DNA of 47,677 nucleotides from a virus, in the IMG/VR virus record IMGVR_UViG_3300046830_000109, positions 1 through 47,677 of that record. One strand, written 5' to 3'. A program made the translations under genes and the position numbers. A model generated the notes under the pieces. The model made no database searches. It was not told the DNA's origin and was given only the letters and a program-made list of their open reading frames with translations. Positions 17,941-26,455 of this stretch are shown here, piece after piece. Position 1 is the first letter of the stretch; every line of letters begins with the position of its first letter.

Positions 17941-20900
17941 CTAAGTACGGAAAACAGCAGAGTCCTCTGTTATTTCCAAAACACCCTCGTCTGTAGGCAC
18001 AGTCATGTGCTTAGGCTTGTCTTTTGCCTCAGTTTCTTCATCTATAGAAGAATCTTCTTCCATATCCCTAACATCGTAATCAGGCATTGTCTTTTTGTCA
18101 TGTAAATTAGTAGGCCCCATAGGTGATTCTATAGGTGTAGCGTAGTCTATACCTAGTCCCTTAGTACCACTACTTGATTGGCCTACAGCGCCCACTCCAC
18201 TTTTAAGTAACTTTTCTACTAACTGTAAGCCCTTGACAAGCACTTTTTCTTTTTCTTGCTTAGCCCACCATTCAGAATCTTTAATTTTCTTAGGAGGTAT
18301 GAGGGGCTTTCCTTGACCTTCTGTTTCGTGAACCTCAGCCTTATCTTCTTGCTCTTCGGCAGGTGCGGCTATCTGCACATCAGCCTTGAGCAACGCACCA
18401 GCGACTGGTGCCCAGTAAGGCCTTTGACTTTCGGACATGCGAACCAAATAACCATTAGATGCCAACGGACTGTGCGCTGTCCAAGACTGTCCTGACTGTG
18501 TACACTTGTATACAACATCGCCCTGTGGCATAACTACTCTTATACCGCTACCTGCTCTATAGACTTCGCACAGCCATTGGGAATCTTCTGCTTTAGCAAG
18601 TAATCCCAGAGTTTCTTGACTAACAAGTCCTTCTCCCTCAGCCTCTTCTTCAATCTTAGAGCCAGTTACGGTAAACAACTTCTGTCCTTCGGCTGTTTCT
18701 GATTCACCTACATTACTGACATTGACTCTAACATGGTCACCCTCGTTATACTTTTCATCACTGTCAAATGCAGCACCAACATCCATGTAAGTCTCACCGT
18801 CAGACTCCACTGCCCTATCACCTAACTCTTCGTCTTTAGTAATTGGACCAGTACCTAATCGATAGGTGTAAGGACCGTTGCCTCTTCTTTCTAATACTCT
18901 AAGCACAACATCATTGCCCGGACTAAGAAGCACCCACTTAGGATGGCGTAGTTCACCAGCCATGTAGGTTGACTTGGCATCACGAAGTAACAACTTCTCA
19001 TTTTCTTTCTGTAAATCCTCTACTGTAACTTTGAGACCAGCATCGTCTGTAAGCCTTGTATCGCTAGCGCTCGGAACATGTACATTCTCAACGCCTTCCA
19101 AACCACCTCTAAGTATCTTGATTCGGTCATCTATTGGCACATCGTGTACTTCTTTATCGTCATACTTGAGAACATCAAAGATGTAGTAGCCCTCTTCAGT
19201 CTTGAATACATCTAAATGATAATCGTTATCAGTTACTTTCTTGAAGTTACTCTTGTCTTCGTCTGACAAAGTAAAGTTAGTCGAAGTAACATCATCATCT
19301 TCTTTCTTGACAAAGCCTCTTTCACCTTCTGGCATAACAGATACTATCCAGTCGCCTGTAAAACCACGCAGATGTTCGAGGTCACCCAAATCAAAAATAC
19401 GATGCATCGGTTGTAGGATAGGAACGCCTTTACCTATCTCTTTGCGGATAATGTCAGGATTAGTAAGTGTTGCTAGGTTGACATCTTCTGACATAGCAAT
19501 CGTGTTAGTTTCATTTCTACCATGCTTAAATTGAGCCGGAAAATGCTCTTCTATGTTGTATTTTTCCCAATCAGTTCCATATAAAACATCAGTCAAACCT
19601 GCTCCCCTCCATATAGCCATTGTCGGTTGAACTAACCTATCTCGTATAGGTTCAGGTAGTGGGATTATATCTATCTTCCCGTCTTTACCTATCTTGTAAT
19701 CAAAGGTAATAGGGACATTGTGACCGAACTCCATCCGATAAAGCGGTGCATTGTAAGTCGAAGCCACTATGTTGTGAGCATTTGGTCCAACTGGTTCTAT
19801 CGGTTTAGTGACTCGACCACTCAGTCTAGCGGTGACTGCGGCAGGAGCAGCGCCCGGCTCGATGAACGGGTCGCTATAAATCAAAGAGTCAAGAGTTTGT
19901 TGTGCTCTGTAAGACTTACCAGTGCTTGCGAAATGTTTACCCTTTCTATAAGATTCGCCGTATTTTTCAGCGTGTTTATCCTGTAACATTCTTTTGGTAT
20001 CTTTGTCTAATACTAGACTAGCATTAATCATCTTCGCTTTGAAATTTTTAATATCATTTTGAACCTTATTACGCTTAGGGCCAGTAAATGCTTTACTCTC
20101 TAATCCCTGCAAAGCCGCCAATTTTTCTTTGAAGTGGTCATGCACCCTTTCATCAGGATTGACAGCGTGATGTATGTCGAAACCCATTTGATAATTTCTT
20201 TCGTCGACACCAGCCTTTTCTGCACCACCCATACCTCTTCTATGCGGTACTAATGCGTTTCTTAAATTGTTAACCATGGTGATTAAGTTACTAGTATCTT
20301 CATTGTCGAAGCCTCTAGTCTTCCTCATTTGTTCAAGCGTCGCACCAAAGTCAGAATCTTGCATATCATAATACTCTTTAGCAAAATTACCAATTGTCTG
20401 TATAGGCATGCTGAAATTTAACAATTCTTCTCTTAACCCTTGTTGCTGTAAATCATTTATGTAGGGAGATATGATGTCTTGATAAAAATGCCTCATAGTT
20501 TCCTGAGTGTGGTAATCTTCTGGGTCCATTCCTAACTTTTCAGCCAACCCCCCTAAGTATCTATCAAGGTTATTGTCACCACCTGCTCTAATAAAGTCCT
20601 GTAGACTAAAAACAACATCACTATTATGGGCAAAGTCTTTCGCTTTTTCTGCAATCGGATTGAAATTTTCATTCATCTCTTTTTCGCCGTATTCATCTCT
20701 GGATGTGAGTGAGGTCAGACCGTGTGCTTCTGATGGAGTCTGATAAAGATAATCATTTAGCATTCGAGCAAACTGTCTTAGATTACCCTCGATTATATCA
20801 GGAGGTAGGCTTCTATCAAATAGTTCTGGAAACTCAGCGGCTTTTTGTTGTGCTAACTTTTCGTAGGCTTGGTCGTCAGCCTCTAACTTTTCTAGTAACA

Positions 20901-23526
20901 TCTTGGTGCCTTCTGGCATCTTGTCACCAAACATCTTAGGCTCAAGTGTAGGAATCATCGATAACTGTTCTTCCAAATCCATAAGTTTGTTTTCGATTAT
21001 TTGATTGGTTTCACCCTCTTCTTGAGAGGCGGCGTTTTCTAATTCCTCTATTTGACGCTTAAGATTATCAGCCCTATCTTTGTTAGCACGACTTCTGTTA
21101 ACATAGCCCTCACCGTATGTTAACGGTAAGTAAACATCTTCGTTCATCGGTCTATGACCATCGTGAACTTGGCCTATCTCTACGGGTGTGCCCGGAGGAC
21201 CAGCAAGATGTTTGTGATGCGCTATCAAGACTGCATCCTTACCAGCATCCTTCTCACGAGCAGCAGGGTCGTGACCGCCCCTAAAAGTGAATGGATTATG
21301 AGTTTTGAAATGACCCGTTATTTTACCTTCTAATTTATCTCTAATATCACCTTGTTCTTTATTAGTCGCCTCTGGCGAGTCAACTGCTGCTTCATATTCA
21401 TTTAGATGTAAGTTAGTGACCGCTGGATTGAGTGACTGAGCGTGTCGAGAAAAGAAATTGTTAGTTCCTACATCTTTATTAAGATGGTTAGCAAAACCAG
21501 CAGAATGGATGTTAATTGCGTGTTCGGGGTGGGCAAAATCTACTTGTGGTTTATCACTATACTTAGAATCAACAACCTCCATAGGTCTGGGTAAGAACGG
21601 CGCAAATGCGCTTTTAGTATTGAATGTAAGGTGTTCGCCTCCATCACTATCTTCATGTATTCTTCTGTGTTCAAGTTTACCTGTATTAGGATTCTTCATA
21701 AAAAACAGGCTTTGTTCATACCCTTTGTTATCCATAGTCACTTGGTCAGCAGGATAGCCTTCATCATAAGGTCCGACTTTTTCTTCTCCAGCCCGCATCT
21801 GAGCAAAAGCCTGTTCAAATATATCTGCCTCGACTTCCTCTTCACCCTTGATGTCGGTCTTGAAATGATTTTTACCGTGAAGTAATGTAGCCTGATGAAG
21901 TAACTCAAACAACAATTGTGGATTCTTATTCAGTCCACCAACCTTGAAAGGAATACCCCAGTAAGTCGCTAAAGAATCGTTACTCGTTCCACCCTTAGTA
22001 TACTCAGGGTCAAAGTCTTCCTCATGTATGTGAGGAGCGTAATGTATACTAGCCTCTCTCCTACCTATCTTACCAGCAAATATATTACGAGTTCGATTTA
22101 TTCTTTCTCGCATTATCTTGTCAACTTCTTCTTGAGTGAACGGGCCTTCTTCTGGGTTCCATCTATCACCATAAACAGGATGCTGGCCGGGGGCATGCAA
22201 CCTACCGTCTAAATCTACACCTAACAAAGCCCTCATAGTTTTGAAATCCATTCCCATTTCGTGACCTAAGATTTGAGCCTCGTCTTTGACCTCAGTTTTT
22301 TCACCTGCTCTTTGAATAGTAAGGAACTGTATACTCCGATTAACTACTTTGTTTGGGTCGTTGGGGTCGCTTGAAAATTCTTCATTTAAGAAAGGTCTTT
22401 GGGTGTAATCAATGTCAGGTATGTTTTCCATTTCTTGTAAATAGTCCAGCGCTCTTTTGTAACCGTTCTCCACAGCGCCAAACGCTGACATGTTTTCAAC
22501 TGGCCCCGGCTCTCTAGCAGCAGATGGCTCTCTTTCTCTGATTGCTTTAGTATTGAAGCCCGGTATGTGAGCCTTACCTACCCAGTGGTCAAAGATAGGT
22601 GCAAATCTATTCTGTATATTCTGCACTATTCTCGGTACCCAATCGTTACCACCCCTTAGTTTGAGGGGGTTGTTTTTATTTGTCAAGCCAAAACGAGCAA
22701 TGTGGTCGTATACTTTTTGACGCTCTTCTGGAGTTGTCCATTCCAAGCCAAGCATGTAATCAGTAAACTTTAGATTGTCTTTCCAGCCTTCTTTGGCTTC
22801 CTCCATATGCTTAATAGCAAGTCTGTGATTTATTTCATCATCATCGAATATACCTTGCTCGTGCATCTGTTGAGTCATCAAACTTACAACTGGGTCATTG
22901 TTACTTTTCCAATCATTGAAGTGCCTTTCATAGATATCGTGATTGGTCATATCATCGGCCAAATCCCCATAGTTAGCGGTGTTTCTCAGAAACGCCGATG
23001 GACTGTATTCAGCATCTCCACTTTGTGAGTGTTTTCTGTGAAAGTGGTTAGTGATGTCAGCATGGTCACGACTAACACTTTGACCGGGGGTGTCGCCTAC
23101 ATAATAATTAGCCACATGGTCAGCCATGTTGTCGCCGTGTAAAGGAAACAGACTTGAACCAAAATAGTCAATGTCATGATGAGAATCGCTGTTAGGGTCA
23201 CCCGGATTCATTTGGATGTTAGCCCCAGTAAAAGGTTGGCCCGGCTCAGGTGTGACGACTCTCGAAGGTTGTAAAGAGGGGTTCTGTGCTATTTCACTAC
23301 CAGACATAAACTGTTCTTGGAACCAATCATGATTGTCTTTGAGGATGATATCTGCCATCTTGAGCAGTGTATCGTCTTGATTGTTTAAATCATAACCGTG
23401 TCTTTGTAAGTTAAGACTAGCAAAGTAGTATTCGGCAGCAGCGTCTGCTTTGCCTATGCCGTCGTAAATAGATTCTATGAAAGTAAACTTAGCCCTGTCA
23501 AAGGTATCGTAATGACCTTCTCTCAT
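17941..23526 (-). CDS. Giant virion-associated protein with degenerate ligase-like region
   Basis: About 1861 residues from ATG 23526 (GGTGG upstream; GTG 23535 is possible). The first 1300 residues are His/Asp/Asn-rich with no domain recognised. From about 1390 to 1600 the order of motifs recalls ATP-dependent DNA ligases: GDWIVSVMPEGERGFVKK at the motif I place but with Met where the nucleotidyl Lys belongs, YIFDVLKYDDKEVHDVP (motif IIIa style) near 1447, LLLRDAKSTYMAGELRHPKW (motif IV/V style) near 1513, then an OB-like part with TYMDVGAAFDSDEKYNEGDH. Without the lysine it would be a pseudo-enzyme, perhaps a nucleic-acid clamp. An unusual size for a gene between portal and protease. Confidence 0.5.
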   Translation of the reverse strand: MREGHYDTFDRAKFTFIESIYDGIGKADAAAEYYFASLNLQRHGYDLNNQDDTLLKMADIILKDNHDWFQEQFMSGSEIAQNPSLQPSRVVTPEPGQPFTGANIQMNPGDPNSDSHHDIDYFGSSLFPLHGDNMADHVANYYVGDTPGQSVSRDHADITNHFHRKHSQSGDAEYSPSAFLRNTANYGDLADDMTNHDIYERHFNDWKSNNDPVVSLMTQQMHEQGIFDDDEINHRLAIKHMEEAKEGWKDNLKFTDYMLGLEWTTPEERQKVYDHIARFGLTNKNNPLKLRGGNDWVPRIVQNIQNRFAPIFDHWVGKAHIPGFNTKAIREREPSAAREPGPVENMSAFGAVENGYKRALDYLQEMENIPDIDYTQRPFLNEEFSSDPNDPNKVVNRSIQFLTIQRAGEKTEVKDEAQILGHEMGMDFKTMRALLGVDLDGRLHAPGQHPVYGDRWNPEEGPFTQEEVDKIMRERINRTRNIFAGKIGRREASIHYAPHIHEEDFDPEYTKGGTSNDSLATYWGIPFKVGGLNKNPQLLFELLHQATLLHGKNHFKTDIKGEEEVEADIFEQAFAQMRAGEEKVGPYDEGYPADQVTMDNKGYEQSLFFMKNPNTGKLEHRRIHEDSDGGEHLTFNTKSAFAPFLPRPMEVVDSKYSDKPQVDFAHPEHAINIHSAGFANHLNKDVGTNNFFSRHAQSLNPAVTNLHLNEYEAAVDSPEATNKEQGDIRDKLEGKITGHFKTHNPFTFRGGHDPAAREKDAGKDAVLIAHHKHLAGPPGTPVEIGQVHDGHRPMNEDVYLPLTYGEGYVNRSRANKDRADNLKRQIEELENAASQEEGETNQIIENKLMDLEEQLSMIPTLEPKMFGDKMPEGTKMLLEKLEADDQAYEKLAQQKAAEFPELFDRSLPPDIIEGNLRQFARMLNDYLYQTPSEAHGLTSLTSRDEYGEKEMNENFNPIAEKAKDFAHNSDVVFSLQDFIRAGGDNNLDRYLGGLAEKLGMDPEDYHTQETMRHFYQDIISPYINDLQQQGLREELLNFSMPIQTIGNFAKEYYDMQDSDFGATLEQMRKTRGFDNEDTSNLITMVNNLRNALVPHRRGMGGAEKAGVDERNYQMGFDIHHAVNPDERVHDHFKEKLAALQGLESKAFTGPKRNKVQNDIKNFKAKMINASLVLDKDTKRMLQDKHAEKYGESYRKGKHFASTGKSYRAQQTLDSLIYSDPFIEPGAAPAAVTARLSGRVTKPIEPVGPNAHNIVASTYNAPLYRMEFGHNVPITFDYKIGKDGKIDIIPLPEPIRDRLVQPTMAIWRGAGLTDVLYGTDWEKYNIEEHFPAQFKHGRNETNTIAMSEDVNLATLTNPDIIRKEIGKGVPILQPMHRIFDLGDLEHLRGFTGDWIVSVMPEGERGFVKKEDDDVTSTNFTLSDEDKSNFKKVTDNDYHLDVFKTEEGYYIFDVLKYDDKEVHDVPIDDRIKILRGGLEGVENVHVPSASDTRLTDDAGLKVTVEDLQKENEKLLLRDAKSTYMAGELRHPKWVLLSPGNDVVLRVLERRGNGPYTYRLGTGPITKDEELGDRAVESDGETYMDVGAAFDSDEKYNEGDHVRVNVSNVGESETAEGQKLFTVTGSKIEEEAEGEGLVSQETLGLLAKAEDSQWLCEVYRAGSGIRVVMPQGDVVYKCTQSGQSWTAHSPLASNGYLVRMSESQRPYWAPVAGALLKADVQIAAPAEEQEDKAEVHETEGQGKPLIPPKKIKDSEWWAKQEKEKVLVKGLQLVEKLLKSGVGAVGQSSSGTKGLGIDYATPIESPMGPTNLHDKKTMPDYDVRDMEEDSSIDEETEAKDKPKHMTVPTDEGVLEITEDSAVFRT

Positions 23527-23542
23527 CCATACCACCAGCCGT

Positions 23543-23929
23543 TCAATTCAGACGGCTGGATAGTCGGTCAATAGACTTCTTCAATTCTGTTAAGGTTGGA
23601 CCGTCGCCACCTTTGAAGTTTTCAAGAGCGCCTGTTGTACTGAAAGCAGTTGGATAGTAAGGTGATGTGCGTGTCAAGACATCGCTGTTTTCCATAGTTG
23701 CACCTTTGTTAGCAACATCTTCTACCCCGTCAAGTAGTACATTGTTTGTGTTGTAGAAAGCATTAGGTACACCAGACGGCTGTGCCTCGAATCGAGCATA
23801 GCCTTCTTTTGAGCCTTCTTTTTGCCCAGAATAATTCGGCTCTGCTTTAGCAATACGCTCTTCTAACTTCTTTGCCTCTTTTAGCAATCTGTCAACTTCT
23901 GGCTCTCTAGGTTCAAATCTAGGTCTCAT
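23543..23929 (-). CDS. Small coiled-coil head-cluster protein
   Basis: 128 residues, ATG 23929. An N-terminal charged helix (VDRLLKEAKKLEERIAKAEP) and a C-terminal helix (LTELKKSIDRLSSRL) flank a flexible Gly/Asn-rich middle. Composition and location in the portal-protease interval suggest a scaffold-like or internal head protein. It contains IAKAEP, one of the L/I-x-K-A-D/E sites repeated in head proteins here. No family recognised. Confidence 0.5.
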   Translation of the reverse strand: MRPRFEPREPEVDRLLKEAKKLEERIAKAEPNYSGQKEGSKEGYARFEAQPSGVPNAFYNTNNVLLDGVEDVANKGATMENSDVLTRTSPYYPTAFSTTGALENFKGGDGPTLTELKKSIDRLSSRLN

Positions 23930-23930
23930 C

Positions 23931-24302
23931 TTAATCCATTCCTAATTCATTTCCAATTGCACCTTCTGACTTTGCTTGGTCAGCCAGTGCGTGTATATCT
24001 GCCCAATCCATGCTGTGGAAGTCAGCGTTGGTTTTGGGTATGCTCAAAGGCTCTCCGTTGTCTCCTTTTAGAAGTACATCGTCAGCATCTCCTCTAAAGG
24101 TGTCAGGCATGACATCCTCTGGCATACGATTTCTAGCAGATACAAATCCAGCCTTTCTCAAAAGACTTGCAGGATTAGTAAGTGCTTTCTTCAATTCTGC
24201 GTTTTCTGCTTTTAACATCTGCAAACCTGCATCCATGCTTTCCATCTTAGTGATGAGAGCACCCATGAGTTTCTCAGCAACATTCTCCCCCTCGTCGCTC
24301 AT
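23931..24302 (-). CDS. Small coiled-coil head-cluster protein sharing a C-terminal motif with the protease
   Basis: 123 residues, ATG 24302 with TGAGGTGA upstream. N-terminal coiled coil (KMESMDAGLQMLKAENAELK), then a linker and the C-terminal motif FHSMDWADIHALADQA. The latter matches the C terminus of the prohead protease-scaffold (GSMSWDEVHRLAGSV), so both may bind the same partner, for instance the capsid protein or portal. Likely a scaffold or core component (inference). Confidence 0.5.
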   Translation of the reverse strand: MSDEGENVAEKLMGALITKMESMDAGLQMLKAENAELKKALTNPASLLRKAGFVSARNRMPEDVMPDTFRGDADDVLLKGDNGEPLSIPKTNADFHSMDWADIHALADQAKSEGAIGNELGMD

Positions 24303-24311
24303 TTACTCACC

Positions 24312-24656
24312 TCAAAGTGTACGGTTTGATAGTCTACGGTTGATATTTCCAAAGCGAGAAGTTCTGATTGTTCCCGGCAAAACACTTGCTTCTGCCTTGT
24401 GAACAGTCTCGACTTCTGACATTTTCATAATAGGTACTCCACCAGCGTAGATGTCATTGACTCCTTGAATAGAATCGTCTTGCTTCATTACAGCAGACTC
24501 AACATCACTGCTTAGGTAATCTGCATATTTCACAATTTCATTGATGTGATTTCTTGCGGAAAAGCCATCATTCTCGTCTAATGCTTTGTAAAATGCGTCT
24601 ACATGAGTACGCATTTTTCTAGCCATTGGGTCCAATTTTCTCAGGTCCATGCTCAT
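24312..24656 (-). CDS. Small helical head-cluster protein
   Basis: 114 residues from ATG 24656, which lies after AAGGTAGTGG; GTG 24662 is the longer alternative. Helical first half (MARKMRTHVDAFYKALDEND, NHINEIVKYADYLSSD), then a short linker and a basic C terminus (TSRFGNINRRLSNRTL). It directly follows the portal gene. No known domain; probably a portal-associated or internal head protein. Confidence 0.45.
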   Translation of the reverse strand: MSMDLRKLDPMARKMRTHVDAFYKALDENDGFSARNHINEIVKYADYLSSDVESAVMKQDDSIQGVNDIYAGGVPIMKMSEVETVHKAEASVLPGTIRTSRFGNINRRLSNRTL

Positions 24657-24685
24657 CTCCACTACCTTCCTTGACTTTAAACTTC

Positions 24686-26455
24686 CTAAGCCCCTCTAGG
24701 ATTACGGGCATTGACTATGCTTTGGCTCGCCTGCTGAACTCCGCTAGGCTGAGGACCTCTTTGTTGAACGCTTGACATAGGTGCACCCGCACCCATACTA
24801 GTTCTGTTTTGAGGGCTTGCAGGACCTCTGTTTCTCAAACCTGCGCCTTCTCCACCGGGTTGCCCCATACCCATCTGTGCCTGTCTGCCAAGCATAGCCG
24901 CCCCCTGTGGGCTAATGTTTCGACTTGGCAAAGCACCCGGTGTACCCATGCCACCGCCCATCTGCATACCTCCCATTGGCATTCCGCCCGGAGGCATTCC
25001 GCCCGGAGGTGGTGGTTGTTGAGCAGGGTCATTCGGGTCTGGTTGCTTGTAAATGAATCGAATGTCACGGTTAGCATCTTCCTTGAGTTCAGGCTTGTAA
25101 CCCATCATCATCATTCTTTGTGCAATGTTAACTTCCATTTCGTCACGGCGTAGTCGAGTAACTTCATCCTCTTCTTCATTCGGATATAGTGTAAGTTGCC
25201 AATCACTAACATCCATTTGTTCTACTAGCATTGGGAATAGATGGTCAGTGTATACCTTGTGACCAAATTCAACCGCCCTGTTAGTTACCAATATCTGCAT
25301 ACCTTCGTTATTCAGTCCACCAGATTTACCAGTGTCCATCATGAATACATTAGATACACCGTAGAAAGCAGCAATTCTTTGTCGCATCTCATCTCTGGCT
25401 GCAATATACTGCATCTCTTCAAGGCTATCCATTAATTTAACCCAATTTATACCGCCACGACCACTACCAGACTCAATACCAATCTTAGGTATATAGTGCG
25501 GGTCACGCTCTAACTTTTCGTCGGTTGCTTTGAAAAACGACTTCATAGATTCGAGGTTGTCAGTAGTAACGCTCAATATACCTCTTGGTATTCTACGCTT
25601 TGAATAAGCAGTGTACATGTAGTTATCCATCGCTGTCAAAGTCATAGCCTGTCGCCAAAGAGTAGATACAGGGCTTCGACCATACAATTTACTAGGATTG
25701 TATTTACTTACATGTATGACTTCTCCCTTAAGATAGTACTGTGTTTTACCAGAACCTGCTGTATTGACATGATGCACATCTTCTAATTCATGCCCGCATA
25801 CGCTACAACTTTTTTCTTCGCCAGAGTACGACTTCACTTCGTCACGATGGATAGGGCATACTTTGAAGCGACCACCTCTTACTCCACGCTTATCAGCAAT
25901 AATTCGCATAAAGATAGGGTCGCCTCTGACAATCTCTTTGATTCTATAGAAAGCCAACTCATTTGTTTCCGGGTCCATGTAATACTCTTTGATAAGTATC
26001 AAAAACCCATCATCAGTGATATTCAAATCGTACTCTATCTCTCTAAGTACATCCATGAAAGACTGTTCCATAGAGTTCCTTTGGTCTAGTAACCATCTTG
26101 GATAAACAAGTTGCTCTGGGTCTGGTCCGACTAACTCAGTATCACCGCAATCTTTGCACTCTTTAACATCGTGTTGAAACTCAGCGTCACAAGATGTGCA
26201 CTTTTTATGGAATTTCTTTTCCCAATAGTAGCCTCTGCGGAATATCTCTTGCTGCAAAGTGGACAAGACTGTTCTTAGTATCAGATTCTCATTAGCCACT
26301 GCATAAAGCGCTGGTATAGTAATACCCTGTGCTAATACAGGCTCTTGAATTCCTGTAGTCCAAAGCGGCATCTGCGGCGCTGGAGTACTCCTTCTTCTAA
26401 ACGGGTTAGCCAATGATTCTAAAAATCTACCAATTCTACCTTTTTCTTCTGCCAT
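24686..26455 (-). CDS. Portal protein with two embedded zinc ribbons
   Basis: 589 residues from ATG 26455 (GGAGGG upstream, TGATG overlap with the gene before). Portal features: IPALYAVANENLILRTVLST, the wing/stem part GEVIHVSKYNPSKLYGRSPV followed by STLWRQAMTLTAMDNYMYTA, and EEMQYIAARDEMRQRIAAFY with GVSNVF. It forms the dodecameric DNA gate and docks the terminase. Two zinc ribbons are inserted: Cys86-x2-Cys89 with Cys100-x2-Cys103, and Cys200-x2-His203 with Cys217-x2-Cys220. The C-terminal 120 residues are Met/Gly/Pro/Gln-rich (GGMPPGGMPMGGMQMGGGMG) and probably disordered. Confidence 0.8.
   Translation of the reverse strand: MAEEKGRIGRFLESLANPFRRRSTPAPQMPLWTTGIQEPVLAQGITIPALYAVANENLILRTVLSTLQQEIFRRGYYWEKKFHKKCTSCDAEFQHDVKECKDCGDTELVGPDPEQLVYPRWLLDQRNSMEQSFMDVLREIEYDLNITDDGFLILIKEYYMDPETNELAFYRIKEIVRGDPIFMRIIADKRGVRGGRFKVCPIHRDEVKSYSGEEKSCSVCGHELEDVHHVNTAGSGKTQYYLKGEVIHVSKYNPSKLYGRSPVSTLWRQAMTLTAMDNYMYTAYSKRRIPRGILSVTTDNLESMKSFFKATDEKLERDPHYIPKIGIESGSGRGGINWVKLMDSLEEMQYIAARDEMRQRIAAFYGVSNVFMMDTGKSGGLNNEGMQILVTNRAVEFGHKVYTDHLFPMLVEQMDVSDWQLTLYPNEEEDEVTRLRRDEMEVNIAQRMMMMGYKPELKEDANRDIRFIYKQPDPNDPAQQPPPPGGMPPGGMPMGGMQMGGGMGTPGALPSRNISPQGAAMLGRQAQMGMGQPGGEGAGLRNRGPASPQNRTSMGAGAPMSSVQQRGPQPSGVQQASQSIVNARNPRGA

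Noticed and set aside
24809-25153. Long frames opposite and alongside the portal C terminus
   Set aside because: They are shadows produced by the Gly/Met/Pro repeat coding of the portal tail.
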